The notes under the pieces: generated by a model
The model's input: only the letters and a program-made list of their open reading frames with translations
The model's database searches: none
Told to the model about the DNA's origin: nothing
In this document: piece by piece, positions 33,923-41,973 of the stretch
Numbering within the stretch: the first letter of the stretch is position 1
Layout of the letters: every line of letters starts with the position of its first letter
Translations under genes and position numbers: made by a program
Source: Pseudomonas japonica
GTDB lineage: Bacteria > Pseudomonadota > Gammaproteobacteria > Pseudomonadales > Pseudomonadaceae
DNA length: 64,000 nt
NCBI RefSeq assembly: GCF_013522925.1
Contig: NZ_JAAMQU010000010.1
Span: 62,001-126,000 of the forward strand
Direction: 5' to 3'

Positions 33923-35506
33923 ATGAACCATTACGACGTAGTCGCAATCGGCGGAGGGCACAACGGCCTGGTCGCCGCGGCCTACCTGGCCAAGGCCGGA
34001 AAAAAGGTGCTGGTGCTGGAGCGCAAGGATTACGTGGGCGGTGGCGTGTCTACCCGCCAGCTCAACACACCGGGTTTCTGGCACGACGAGCACTCCAGCG
34101 TGCACATCATGATCCAGGGCAACCCGATGATCACCCAGGACGAACTGGGCCTGTTCAGCCGGTTCGGGCTCAAATACAACTATTCGGACATCCCCCACGC
34201 CACGGTCTTCGAGGACGGCACTTCACTGATTACTTACCGCGACCTGGACAAAGCCTGCGCATCCATCGCGACGGTATCCGAACGTGACGCCGACACCTAC
34301 CGCAAGCTGGCGTTGAAGGCCGGTGGCCTGCTGCCGTTGTTCCTTTCCGGGTTTTATTCGCCGCCCCTGCCGATGGGCGCCATGGTGGCGATGCTCGACC
34401 AAAGCCTGGAAGGCCGCGAGCTTTTCGATGCCATGCAGCGCAGCACGCTGGACATCATCGATAACCTGTTCGAACACGACAAGGTGAAGATCCACTTGCT
34501 GCGGGTGATCGCCGAGAACCTGCAGATGCCCGACGAACTGGGCACAGGGATGGGCGTGTATGCCTTTGTCGGTATCATGCACACCCATGGCGTGTCGCAA
34601 CCGGTGGGCGGCAGTGGCAAGCTGTCGGAGGCTCTCGCCCGCTGTATCGAGCACCACGGTGGCGAAATCCGGTGCAACGCCGAAGTGCGCAAGGTGGTGG
34701 TCTCCGATGGCCGCGCGGCGGGCGTAGAGCTGGCTGACGGTGAACGTATCCTTGCCAGGGATGCGGTGATCGGCGCGCTTCACCCCCATGTGATCAAGCG
34801 CTTTGTGGACGGGCTGGACCCGGGTGTAATCGCCCGCGCCGAACGCGCCACCCTCGCCCCCTTCAGCCTGTTTGTGAGCCACTACGACTTGCATCGCCAG
34901 GCTGAATTTCACGCAGGCCCCGACGTGGGACGTGCCACCATGCTGACCATGATGAGCAGCGATCGCCTGAGCGACATGCTGGATGATTTCGATGCCTTGC
35001 GGCGCGGCCGCGTGTCCACGCGGCGGCTGGTGGCGGGCGGTGATGAAAGCATCAACGACCCTACCCGCGTGCCGGCTGGCAAGGGGATGTTCCATGGTAT
35101 GACCTTCGCGCCCTACAACCTGGCCGAAGGCGGCGCCGCGCGCTGGGACGAGTACAAGGAGGAATTCGGCGACCTGAGCCTGCATGCCTACCGCAAGTTC
35201 GTGAAAAACCTGACGCCGGACAACATCATCGCCCGCACCCTGTGCTCGCCACTGGACCTGGAGCGCAGCTCGCCCAACTCCATGGTCAAGGGGGACGTGC
35301 ACGGGGTGGCGCCGTACTTCTACCAGAACTTCGCCCACCGCCCCACGCCCGACCTGGGTCGCCTCTCTGTACCAGGGCTGGACAACCTCTACCTGGTAGG
35401 GCCGTTCATGCACCCCGGCGGCGGCGTATTCGGCGCCGGCCGCGCAACGGCCATAAAGGTGTTCGACGATTTGGGGATGGATTTTGACCGCGTGACGAGG
35501 AACTGA
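33923..35506 (+). CDS. phytoene desaturase-like NAD(P)/FAD-dependent oxidoreductase
   Basis: A 527-residue flavoprotein of the CrtI/CrtO/PYROXD2 group. The FAD motif GGGHNGLVAAAYLAKAG is near residue 10; LVLERKDYVGGGVST follows; and the C-terminal GPFMHPGGGVFGAGRATA closes the FAD site. No carotenoid genes are nearby, so a role on carotenoids is unlikely. Related bacterial enzymes of this length are uncharacterised oxidoreductases for hydrophobic or aromatic substrates. GGAAGG precedes the start at 33923. A 79-codon gene follows two bases downstream, and an HxlR regulator diverges. Confidence 0.85.
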   Translation: MNHYDVVAIGGGHNGLVAAAYLAKAGKKVLVLERKDYVGGGVSTRQLNTPGFWHDEHSSVHIMIQGNPMITQDELGLFSRFGLKYNYSDIPHATVFEDGTSLITYRDLDKACASIATVSERDADTYRKLALKAGGLLPLFLSGFYSPPLPMGAMVAMLDQSLEGRELFDAMQRSTLDIIDNLFEHDKVKIHLLRVIAENLQMPDELGTGMGVYAFVGIMHTHGVSQPVGGSGKLSEALARCIEHHGGEIRCNAEVRKVVVSDGRAAGVELADGERILARDAVIGALHPHVIKRFVDGLDPGVIARAERATLAPFSLFVSHYDLHRQAEFHAGPDVGRATMLTMMSSDRLSDMLDDFDALRRGRVSTRRLVAGGDESINDPTRVPAGKGMFHGMTFAPYNLAEGGAARWDEYKEEFGDLSLHAYRKFVKNLTPDNIIARTLCSPLDLERSSPNSMVKGDVHGVAPYFYQNFAHRPTPDLGRLSVPGLDNLYLVGPFMHPGGGVFGAGRATAIKVFDDLGMDFDRVTRN

Positions 35507-35508
35507 CC

Positions 35509-35748
35509 ATGAAGATATTCGGGAGCGACAACAGTGAGCTGATGGCGGTGAGCACCATCGAACGCAACGGCAACGAACTGCTGATCAAGGGCAAGATCTT
35601 CGGCGCCATGCCCATGGTCGCCCGGCTGCGCCCGGAGGAGGCGCGGGCGGCATTGAAGATGCTGGACCTCAAAACCGTGCTGTTCCTGCTCAGCCTGGTA
35701 TTCCGCGCCCGGGTGGGTAAAGTGAAGCCCAAGGCGAGCGCCGTGTAG
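35509..35748 (+). CDS. small conserved-looking protein of unknown function (79 aa)
   Basis: A 79-residue protein starting at an ATG preceded by GAGGAACTGACC, two bases after the FAD oxidoreductase stop; coupling to that gene is therefore strong evidence that it is real. Residues 1-45 look like a small beta-rich domain (ERNGNELLIKGKIFGAMPM). Residues 50-66 are hydrophobic (LDLKTVLFLLSLVF) and are followed by a basic tail, suggesting membrane association or a hydrophobic binding helix. I do not recognise the family. It may help the oxidoreductase with membrane contact or a hydrophobic substrate; this is a guess. Confidence 0.7.
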   Translation: MKIFGSDNSELMAVSTIERNGNELLIKGKIFGAMPMVARLRPEEARAALKMLDLKTVLFLLSLVFRARVGKVKPKASAV

Positions 35749-35847
35749 GGGCTGTACGCCATTACTCGCCCATCCAACGGCGCCTGGGTTCCGGAAACAT
35801 CCTTGAACGCTCTGTCCTGAACGCCTCCCGGGCACCGTCTTTGTTGC

Positions 35848-35892
35848 GACCTCTGCGTAACAATCTGAAACATCTAGACCTGCGCAGAGGTC
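35848..35892. promoter_or_regulatory. perfect 10-bp inverted repeat upstream of the DUF2252 gene
   Basis: GACCTCTGCG and CGCAGAGGTC are separated by 25 bases and end 29 bases before the ATG at 35922. This could be an operator or a leader hairpin. No dedicated regulator lies beside the gene. Confidence 0.4.
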
Positions 35893-35921
35893 AATGGCAC
35901 ATCGCCCTCAGAACGTACCCC

Positions 35922-37118
35922 ATGAAAGCAGTAGCCCCCGCAGAACGCCTCGAACCCCTCACTCAACTTCGTAACCTGAAAATGGCCCGGTCCGCCCACG
36001 CTTATGTGCGTGGCAGTACCGTCCAGTTCTATGAATGGCTGCATAGCCAGCCTGGGCGCCGGCTGCCCGGTGGGCCACCGGTTTGGATTTGCGGGGATTG
36101 CCACGCGGGCAACCTTGGCCCGACCGGCAGCCTCAAGGGCAAGATCGACATTCATATCCGCGACCTGGACCAGACGGTGATCGGCAACCCGGCCCACGAC
36201 CTGGTGCGCCTGGGGCTGTCTTTGGCCACGGCCGCGCGCGGCTCCGACCTGCCCGGCGTGGCCACTGCGCGCATGCTCGAGGAAATGATGCGGGGGTACG
36301 AGCTGGCGTTCGACCCCGGCAACGACGAAGAGCCCGAGCGCCCGCCGCAGGTGAAGGGCAGCATGCGCAGCGCCGTGCAGCGCACCTGGAAGCACTTGGC
36401 CAAGGAGCGTATCGAACACCTGCACCCTACCATTCCACTGGGCAAGCATTTCTGGCCGCTGTCCAAGGAAGAGCGCAAAGCGATCAAGGCCTTGTGCGAA
36501 GGGCCAGACATTCACGGTTTGGTGACGTCACTCAAAGGCCGCTCACAACAGGACCCGGTAACCCTGCTGGACGCGGCCTATTGGGTGAAGGGCTGCAGCT
36601 CGCTGGGCTTGTGTCGCTATGCGGTATTGCTCGGCGTGGGCCCTGAAGAAGAGCGGGACTATTGCCTGATCGATATCAAGGAAGCAGTCGGTGCCGCGGC
36701 GCCCCGCGCGGCCCGGGCCCCAATGCCGCGGGACAATGCACAACGGGTGGTCGCTGGCGCGCGGCAGCTCTCACCTGCCTTGGGCAACCGCATGATCGCC
36801 ACACGCATGCTGGGCCGGGGCTTCTTCATCCGTGAACTGCTGCCCCAGGACATGAAGCTGGAGCTCGACGAGCTTACCCAGGCCGAAGCCATGACCGTGG
36901 CGACTTACCTCGCCCGCGTGGTCGGCAAGGCGCACGCCCAGCAAATGGACATGACCACCCGGCAAGAATGGGTGAACGACTTGCAACGCAACCGCTCCCG
37001 GGCGCTGGATGCCCCGTCCTGGCTGTGGTCCAGTGTGGTGCAATTGGTAGGCAGCCATGAAAAAGGCTACCTGGAACACTGCCGCCGCTATGCGCTCGAA
37101 CAAAGCCGCAAGGAATAA
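35922..37118 (+). CDS. DUF2252 family protein
   Basis: A 398-residue protein of the DUF2252 family, distantly kinase/aminoglycoside-phosphotransferase-like. Landmarks are the N-terminal RGSTVQFYEW, a catalytic-loop-like VWICGDCHAGNLG, and DIHIRDLDQTVIGNPAHDLVRL, which resembles the HxD..N and DxD motifs of that fold, plus the C-terminal GKAHAQQ. A phosphotransferase activity is conceivable but unproven. The ATG at 35922 is chosen; an in-frame TTG 27 codons upstream would place the inverted repeat in coding sequence. It stands alone, with an inverted repeat on each side. Confidence 0.82.
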   Translation: MKAVAPAERLEPLTQLRNLKMARSAHAYVRGSTVQFYEWLHSQPGRRLPGGPPVWICGDCHAGNLGPTGSLKGKIDIHIRDLDQTVIGNPAHDLVRLGLSLATAARGSDLPGVATARMLEEMMRGYELAFDPGNDEEPERPPQVKGSMRSAVQRTWKHLAKERIEHLHPTIPLGKHFWPLSKEERKAIKALCEGPDIHGLVTSLKGRSQQDPVTLLDAAYWVKGCSSLGLCRYAVLLGVGPEEERDYCLIDIKEAVGAAAPRAARAPMPRDNAQRVVAGARQLSPALGNRMIATRMLGRGFFIRELLPQDMKLELDELTQAEAMTVATYLARVVGKAHAQQMDMTTRQEWVNDLQRNRSRALDAPSWLWSSVVQLVGSHEKGYLEHCRRYALEQSRKE

Positions 37119-37142
37119 CCCTTCGCGAAACGGCAAAACCCT

Positions 37143-37209
37143 ATTCGCGAGCTCTGCCGGCTTCCAACACAGGTCTGATCCTGGCCGGGCATTGCCGGAG
37201 CTCGCGAAT
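37143..37209. repeat. inverted repeat (12-bp perfect arms) between convergent genes
   Basis: ATTCGCGAGCTC and GAGCTCGCGAAT flank 43 bases between the DUF2252 gene and a convergent LysR gene. It resembles a REP/BIME-type element and could terminate transcription in both directions. A partial TTCGCGA copy lies just upstream at 37124. Confidence 0.5.
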
Positions 37210-37219
37210 GGCGCCACGC

Positions 37220-38083
37220 TTACGCGAGCGTCTGCACAACCACCTCGGCCATGGCGTTCAGCCTGCCGCTCACATCGTCCGCTATTGGTAACAGCATGAA
37301 ATCGACCTCCGGTAGCGGCGGCAACACACCCTCGGGCAGGGCAATCATGCCGTGCTCGACGATCGACGAAGCATTGAGGCACGCAATGCCCAAGCCCGCT
37401 GCAACCGCGGCCTGCAACCCGGCCACACCGGAGGCCACGTGGGCGAGTTCATGGGGAATGCCGTGCGCGTTCAACGCCTGACAGGCCACCCTGTGCAGCG
37501 TGCAGGTTTCGGGCAGCAGCGCCAGTTCCACTGCACGCCCCGGCTTGAGCACCGTGCCACGCGCCGCCACCCATTGCAGCGGTTCGCTGCGCAACACGTG
37601 GGTGCCTGCGGGCAATGCAGGCCGCGCCGACGCCACCTGCATCACCACCGCCAAATCAAGCTCGCCACTGCGATGGGCCGCGTTGATCTCAGCGCTTTTG
37701 CCAATCCGTGTTCTTATCCGCAACCCGGGATAATGGTGGGCCAGGCGCCCCAACAGCCTCGTCACCTCGCCAGGGCGCAAGTAATCCGAGATGCCCAGAT
37801 GCACTTCCCCAATCAGGGGCACGGCATGCATGTCCCGCCACGCCGCGTCCGCCAGGGCCAGAATGCCACGCGCATGGGCCAATAGCCGCTCCCCCGCTGC
37901 CGTTGGCTTCACCCCAGACTTGCCACGCACCAGCAACTGCGCGCCGGCAGCGTCTTCAAGCTTGCGCAGTTGTTCGCTCAGCGAAGATTGTGAAAGGCAG
38001 CGCAAGGGCGCGGCTGCAGAAAAGCTGCCGGTATCCACGGCCGCAATTAGTGTCTTGAGCTGTTCCAGATCGAAGCCGCGCAT
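37220..38083 (-). CDS. LysR-family transcriptional regulator
   Basis: A 287-residue regulator. The HTH at residues 1-65 reads FSAAAPLRCLSQSSLSEQLRKLEDAAG; the effector domain at about 92-285 contains EVHLGISDYLRPGEVTRLL. It resembles the branch of short LysR proteins next to small redox or tautomerase genes. It diverges from a tautomerase-like gene at 38188 with a 104-base region containing a repeated CCGATGGAT, so that gene is the likely target. The effector is unknown. Confidence 0.87.
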   Translation of the reverse strand: MRGFDLEQLKTLIAAVDTGSFSAAAPLRCLSQSSLSEQLRKLEDAAGAQLLVRGKSGVKPTAAGERLLAHARGILALADAAWRDMHAVPLIGEVHLGISDYLRPGEVTRLLGRLAHHYPGLRIRTRIGKSAEINAAHRSGELDLAVVMQVASARPALPAGTHVLRSEPLQWVAARGTVLKPGRAVELALLPETCTLHRVACQALNAHGIPHELAHVASGVAGLQAAVAAGLGIACLNASSIVEHGMIALPEGVLPPLPEVDFMLLPIADDVSGRLNAMAEVVVQTLA

Positions 38084-38101
38084 TGCTCATCCACCCGTTT
38101 T

Positions 38102-38141
38102 CCGATGGATGCCATCGTACCTTCCCGCTGTACCGATGGAT
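38102..38141. promoter_or_regulatory. direct repeat CCGATGGAT, possible LysR sites
   Basis: CCGATGGAT occurs at 38102-38110 and 38133-38141, 31 bases apart (three helical turns). The first copy extends into GATGG-AT-GCCATC, a small inverted repeat. Spacing and location between divergent genes fit a LysR tetramer contacting one DNA face. Confidence 0.45.
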
Positions 38142-38187
38142 ACAAGCTTTGCACAATGGGCCTCTCCCCTCCCGACTGGAGTCACCC

Positions 38188-38580
38188 ATGCCACATATCG
38201 ATCTCAAGCTTTCCGGTACCCGCGATGCCGAACTCGGCCAGCAAGCCGTGGCCATCGTTCATCGCCTTACCGCCGAAGTGCTGGGCAAGGCGCCCGAACT
38301 GATGGCGACCACGGTTCAATACATCGGCGACCATGACTGGTTTATCGCAGGTAAACCACTGGCACAAACAGGCGGCACTGCTTTCCACCTGGATATCAGC
38401 ATCACCGACGAGACCAACACCAAGCAGGAAAAGGCGCGGTTCATTCAAGAGGTGTATGCCGCCCTCTCCCAACTGCGGCCCAACCCGGCCTTGTGCTCGT
38501 ACGTGCACCTGATCGACGCCCGCGCGGCGGCGTACGGCTATGGTGGGCGTACCCAGGAATGGCGCCATCAGCACGGCTGA
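38188..38580 (+). CDS. tautomerase-family protein (4-oxalocrotonate tautomerase-like)
   Basis: A 130-residue member of the tautomerase superfamily. The protein starts Met-Pro-His, so Met removal would expose the catalytic Pro1. The rest shows a beta-alpha-beta repeat with KLSGTRDAELGQQAV and, later, HLDISITDETNTKQEKARFI. It is about twice the length of classical 4-OT (62 residues), as in MIF-like or fused forms. An open frame extends upstream but only this start gives Pro1. Likely keto-enol isomerisation of an unsaturated oxo-acid; substrate unknown. Control by the divergent LysR is likely. Confidence 0.82.
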   Translation: MPHIDLKLSGTRDAELGQQAVAIVHRLTAEVLGKAPELMATTVQYIGDHDWFIAGKPLAQTGGTAFHLDISITDETNTKQEKARFIQEVYAALSQLRPNPALCSYVHLIDARAAAYGYGGRTQEWRHQHG

Positions 38581-38637
38581 ACACCGTGCCTGCTACGCTC
38601 AAGGGCTACCGAACTCAGCGATGAACCGGAGGCCCCC

Positions 38638-39033
38638 ATGGACACCATTCGTGGCAGCTGCCTGTGTGGCGACGTGCGACTCGAGGCTTCAGGCCGCCCT
38701 TATCGGGTAGGCCTGTGCCATTGCCTGGATTGCCGCAAGCACCACGGTGCGCTGTTTTATGCCTTTGCCATATTCCCGGAAAACACCGTGAAGGTTGAGG
38801 GCCAGACCCAGGCCTACGCTGGGCGACATTTCTGCCCACGCTGCGGGTCATCGCTGTTCGCCCACGACGGGGGCGACGAGATCGAGGTGAACGTAGGGGC
38901 ACTGGACAGCCCCAACTCGTTAATACCTACCTACGAATGCTGGACGATCCGACGCGAAGCCTGGCTGCCCCCCTACCCGCACGCCAAACAGTACGAAAAG
39001 GACCGGGACAAGGCGCGCCGTACCGAGCCCTAA
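38638..39033 (+). CDS. GFA family (glutathione-dependent formaldehyde-activating enzyme-like) zinc protein
   Basis: A 131-residue GFA/CENP-V-fold protein. Zinc-binding cysteines are visible: GSCLCGDV (C8, C10), CHCLDCRK in the centre, and FCPRCGSSLF. The fold was named after Gfa of Paracoccus, but most members have unknown partners and simply bind zinc. GGAGG lies before the ATG. Its stop overlaps the convergent DoxX gene by four bases. No formaldehyde-pathway genes are adjacent, so the glutathione-formaldehyde role is not supported by context. Confidence 0.88.
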   Translation: MDTIRGSCLCGDVRLEASGRPYRVGLCHCLDCRKHHGALFYAFAIFPENTVKVEGQTQAYAGRHFCPRCGSSLFAHDGGDEIEVNVGALDSPNSLIPTYECWTIRREAWLPPYPHAKQYEKDRDKARRTEP

Positions 39034-39455
39034 GGCGGGCGGGCGCGCCAGGTCCCTTGCCGTAGCGCGCCGATCACCAGCGGCCCCGGCCCTGTGAGCG
39101 CCAACCCGCCGAACAGGATCGCCAGCAGCCAGGCGAACTGCCCCTCTTCGATCGTCCACTCCAGGTGCACCACCCCGAGTGCAACCGCCAGCACGCCGAG
39201 CACCGGCAGGCAGGCCAGCCGCGCGTAAATGCCCAGTATCAGCAGCACCGGGCAGAACACCTCGGCGAACACCGCGAAGGCAAGGCTGAAGGTAGGGCCC
39301 AGGCCAAAGGGGTCTTCGATCTTCAGCACCTCGGTGGACCAATGCAGCAACTTGGGCAAACCGTGCACGTGCATAAGCAGCGCGGCGGCAGCCACGCGCA
39401 TGAACAGCAAGCCGTAGGCGAGTGAAGGGGGATAAGCGGAGCGTAGGGGTGCCAT
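39030..39455 (-). CDS. DoxX family membrane protein
   Basis: A 141-residue inner-membrane protein with four hydrophobic segments (about residues 12-30, 55-78, 82-100, 108-128). LLFMRVAAAALLMHVHGLPKL at the start and the FGLGPTFSLAFAVFAEVFCPVLLILG segment mark the DoxX family. Members have been linked to quinol oxidation or thiol redox balance, but a general function is unsettled. It diverges from the YcaC-like gene across 253 bases that contain no other gene I can support, and converges on the GFA gene. Confidence 0.85.
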   Translation of the reverse strand: MAPLRSAYPPSLAYGLLFMRVAAAALLMHVHGLPKLLHWSTEVLKIEDPFGLGPTFSLAFAVFAEVFCPVLLILGIYARLACLPVLGVLAVALGVVHLEWTIEEGQFAWLLAILFGGLALTGPGPLVIGALRQGTWRARPP

Positions 39456-39708
39456 GAGTCATCTCCAGTCGACGGACCTGCCACTGTTACCCACGGCCAG
39501 TGCTCTGGATTGGCCGCTTGTGCTTATTTACCTAGCAGAAAGCGCCGGCGGGATTGTCCCCGGAATGGAACCAGTTATGTTCAATTATGCTGGATTGTCG
39601 CCACCGCCGCGCTTCGCCAAAATGGCAACCACACCGCAGCAACGCCCAACGGCAAGCGCGGAACCCCTTTCAACTCAACGCACTCCCCACTTTCAAAAGG
39701 AAATGACC

Positions 39709-40353
39709 ATGTCGAAGCGCGAACTCCTGAACCCTGCCAACTCTGCCCTGATCCTGATCGACCACCAGCCGCAGATGGCTTTCGGTGTTCAGTCCATCGA
39801 CCGCCAGACGCTGAAGAACAACACGGTGGGGCTGGCAAAGGCCGCTAAGATCTTCAACGTGCCAACCATTTACACCTCGGTGGAAACCGAAAGCTTCAGC
39901 GGCTACATCTGGCCCGAACTGCTGGCGGTGAATCCCGGCGCCAAGCCGATCGAGCGCACCTCGATGAACAGCTGGGAAGATGCCAAGCTGGTGGACGCGG
40001 TAAAAAGCACCGGGCGCAAGAAGCTGATCATCGCCGCGCTGTGGACCGAGGTCTGCCTTACCTTCCCCGCCCTCGAAGCGATGGAAGAAGGTTTTGAGGT
40101 GTACATCGTGACCGACGCTTCGGGTGGCACTACCCAGGAAGCCCATGACATGAGCATTCAGCGGATGATTCAGGCCGGCGCGATCCCGGTCACCTGGCAG
40201 CAAGTGCTGCTCGAATACCAGCGCGACTGGGCGCACAAAGAAACCTACAACGCCGTGATGGACCTGGTGCGCGAGCACAGCGGCGCCTATGGCATGGGCG
40301 TGGATTACGCCTACACCATGGTGCACAAGGCACCGCAGCGCACCCTCGGGTAA
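39709..40353 (+). CDS. isochorismatase-family cysteine hydrolase, YcaC-like
   Basis: A 214-residue hydrolase. The fold's catalytic Asp18 lies in LILIDHQPQM and the nucleophile Cys116 in WTEVCLTFPAL; the cis-peptide segment is WTEVC and GFEVYIVTDASGG follows. It is closest to E. coli YcaC by layout and length; YcaC's reaction is unknown. ATG at 39709 is chosen because AAGGA is seven bases upstream; a start at 39703 would be too close, and a long upstream frame lacks homology. A terminator hairpin follows at 40368. It is monocistronic. Confidence 0.87.
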   Translation: MSKRELLNPANSALILIDHQPQMAFGVQSIDRQTLKNNTVGLAKAAKIFNVPTIYTSVETESFSGYIWPELLAVNPGAKPIERTSMNSWEDAKLVDAVKSTGRKKLIIAALWTEVCLTFPALEAMEEGFEVYIVTDASGGTTQEAHDMSIQRMIQAGAIPVTWQQVLLEYQRDWAHKETYNAVMDLVREHSGAYGMGVDYAYTMVHKAPQRTLG

Positions 40354-40367
40354 CCCAGCGCGAACCT

Positions 40368-40399
40368 AACGCCCGCCACGGCTTGCCCTGACGGGCGTT
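40368..40399. terminator. hairpin terminator between convergent genes
   Basis: AACGCCCG and CGGGCGTT pair around a 16-base loop, followed by GTGCTGTTTA, between the YcaC-like gene and the MHS transporter gene. It can serve both directions. Confidence 0.6.
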
Positions 40400-40406
40400 G
40401 TGCTGT

Positions 40407-41747
40407 TTACACTCGCCCCAATGCCGGTTCGAACGGGCCGTCCGGCGCTTCGCCGTGCAGCGAAATACGGTACGTCTCCGGCAGCGCCAGCCCACCCGCC
40501 AGCGCCAGCAGGGCGATCACCACCAGGTAGAACGCCGGCGCCAGGTTGCTCCCGGTAATGCCGATCAGCCAGGTGGCCATCAACGGCGCCGTGCCGCCGA
40601 ACACGGTATAGGCCACGTTATAGGTGATGGCCGAGGCGGTGTAACGGGTGCGAGTGGGGAAGGTTTCGGCCAGCAGCGCTGCCGTCACGACACCACACAG
40701 CAAGGCGCCCACGGCCAGCAACAGCACACCGGCGATGGCCGGGCCTACCGAGCCGGACCCCGCCAGCCAGTAGGCCGGGAACACCGTGACCATCACCCAC
40801 AGGCAGGTGAAGCCGATGGTCTTGCGGCGCCCTACCCTGTCCGAAAACGCCCCCGCCGCCGGGCATGCGCCCGCCGCGAACAGCAGCGCCACGGTGGTGA
40901 CCAGCAACGCCTGGGCGCGGGTCAGGTGGCCCGCCACCTGCAAATAGGTGGCGAAATAGGTGGTGAACATATAGAACGACAGCGCGGTAAGCGAAATGAA
41001 CGCACCCAGGCAGGCAATCGAGCCGGCGTGGTTGCGCAAGGTTTCCTTGAGCGGCGAGTGGCTGTGCGCTTTGCCTTCGGCCTGCACAGCCTGGAACGCC
41101 GGCGTTTCCTCCATGCGCCAGCGCAGGATCAGCCCCACCACCCCCAGCGGCGCCGCCACCAGGAACGGCACCCGCCAGCCCCAACTGGCCATGGCTTCGG
41201 GCGCCAGGCTGGCATCCAGCACATACGCCAGCACCGCCGCCACGGCAAAGGCCGAGAAGGTAGACACAGGCACGAAGCTGCCATACCACGCCCGCTTGTG
41301 CCGTGGCGCGTGCTCCATCAGGTACGACACGGCGCCTGCGTATTCACCGCCTGCGGAAAAGCCTTGAACGCACCGCGCCACGGTGAGCAGTATCGGCGCG
41401 AGGATACCGATGCTCGCATAGGTGGGCAGCAGGCCGATCACCGTGGTGGCGCCTGCCATCATCAGAATGGTGACCGAGAGAATCCGCTTGCGCCCCAGCC
41501 GGTCGCCCAGTGCGCCGAACACAATCCCGCCGAGCGGCCGAAGGGCGAACGCCACCGCAAATACCGCAAAGGTTTTGAGCAGTGCCACGCTGGGGCTGGT
41601 ACTGGCGAAAAACTGGTTGGCGATGATGGTCGCCAGAAAGCCATACACCGCGAAGTCGAACCATTCCACGAAGTTGCCGATGGCCGCCGCGGCGATCACC
41701 TTGCGTAAGGTGGCCGGTGGAACCTGATCCAAGGTATGCGTCGCCAT
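40407..41747 (-). CDS. MFS transporter, metabolite:H+ symporter (MHS) family
   Basis: A 446-residue, twelve-TM symporter. The MHS signature GNFVEWFDFAVYG lies in TM1; GDRLGRKRIL is the loop 2-3 motif and SDRVGRRKTI its second copy; ARCVQGFSAGGEYAGA in TM4-5 is typical of ProP/KgtP-like permeases. It diverges from a shikimate-dehydrogenase-like gene at 41974 across 226 bases, so import of shikimate, quinate or a related carboxylate is plausible, paralleling the pair at 4657-6494. Substrate is inferred. Confidence 0.88.
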   Translation of the reverse strand: MATHTLDQVPPATLRKVIAAAAIGNFVEWFDFAVYGFLATIIANQFFASTSPSVALLKTFAVFAVAFALRPLGGIVFGALGDRLGRKRILSVTILMMAGATTVIGLLPTYASIGILAPILLTVARCVQGFSAGGEYAGAVSYLMEHAPRHKRAWYGSFVPVSTFSAFAVAAVLAYVLDASLAPEAMASWGWRVPFLVAAPLGVVGLILRWRMEETPAFQAVQAEGKAHSHSPLKETLRNHAGSIACLGAFISLTALSFYMFTTYFATYLQVAGHLTRAQALLVTTVALLFAAGACPAAGAFSDRVGRRKTIGFTCLWVMVTVFPAYWLAGSGSVGPAIAGVLLLAVGALLCGVVTAALLAETFPTRTRYTASAITYNVAYTVFGGTAPLMATWLIGITGSNLAPAFYLVVIALLALAGGLALPETYRISLHGEAPDGPFEPALGRV

Positions 41748-41973
41748 GCGCGAACTCCCAAGTGGTGATACTGAGGATTATCGGCAGTCGCCCAAACGGG
41801 CCTGTTCAGGAAGCGCCTCCGGCATAGTCAGAAACGCGATCAACCGCACCCGCTCTATGGCAAGGGTTCGCGAAAGGGGCGTGGAGCGAGCGGTGCGCCC
41901 GGGCTGAAGCAGACGTTGCAGCGGGGCCCGTTATCATCGCAACATGGCGCATCACCCCCACCGAGACGCTTTC

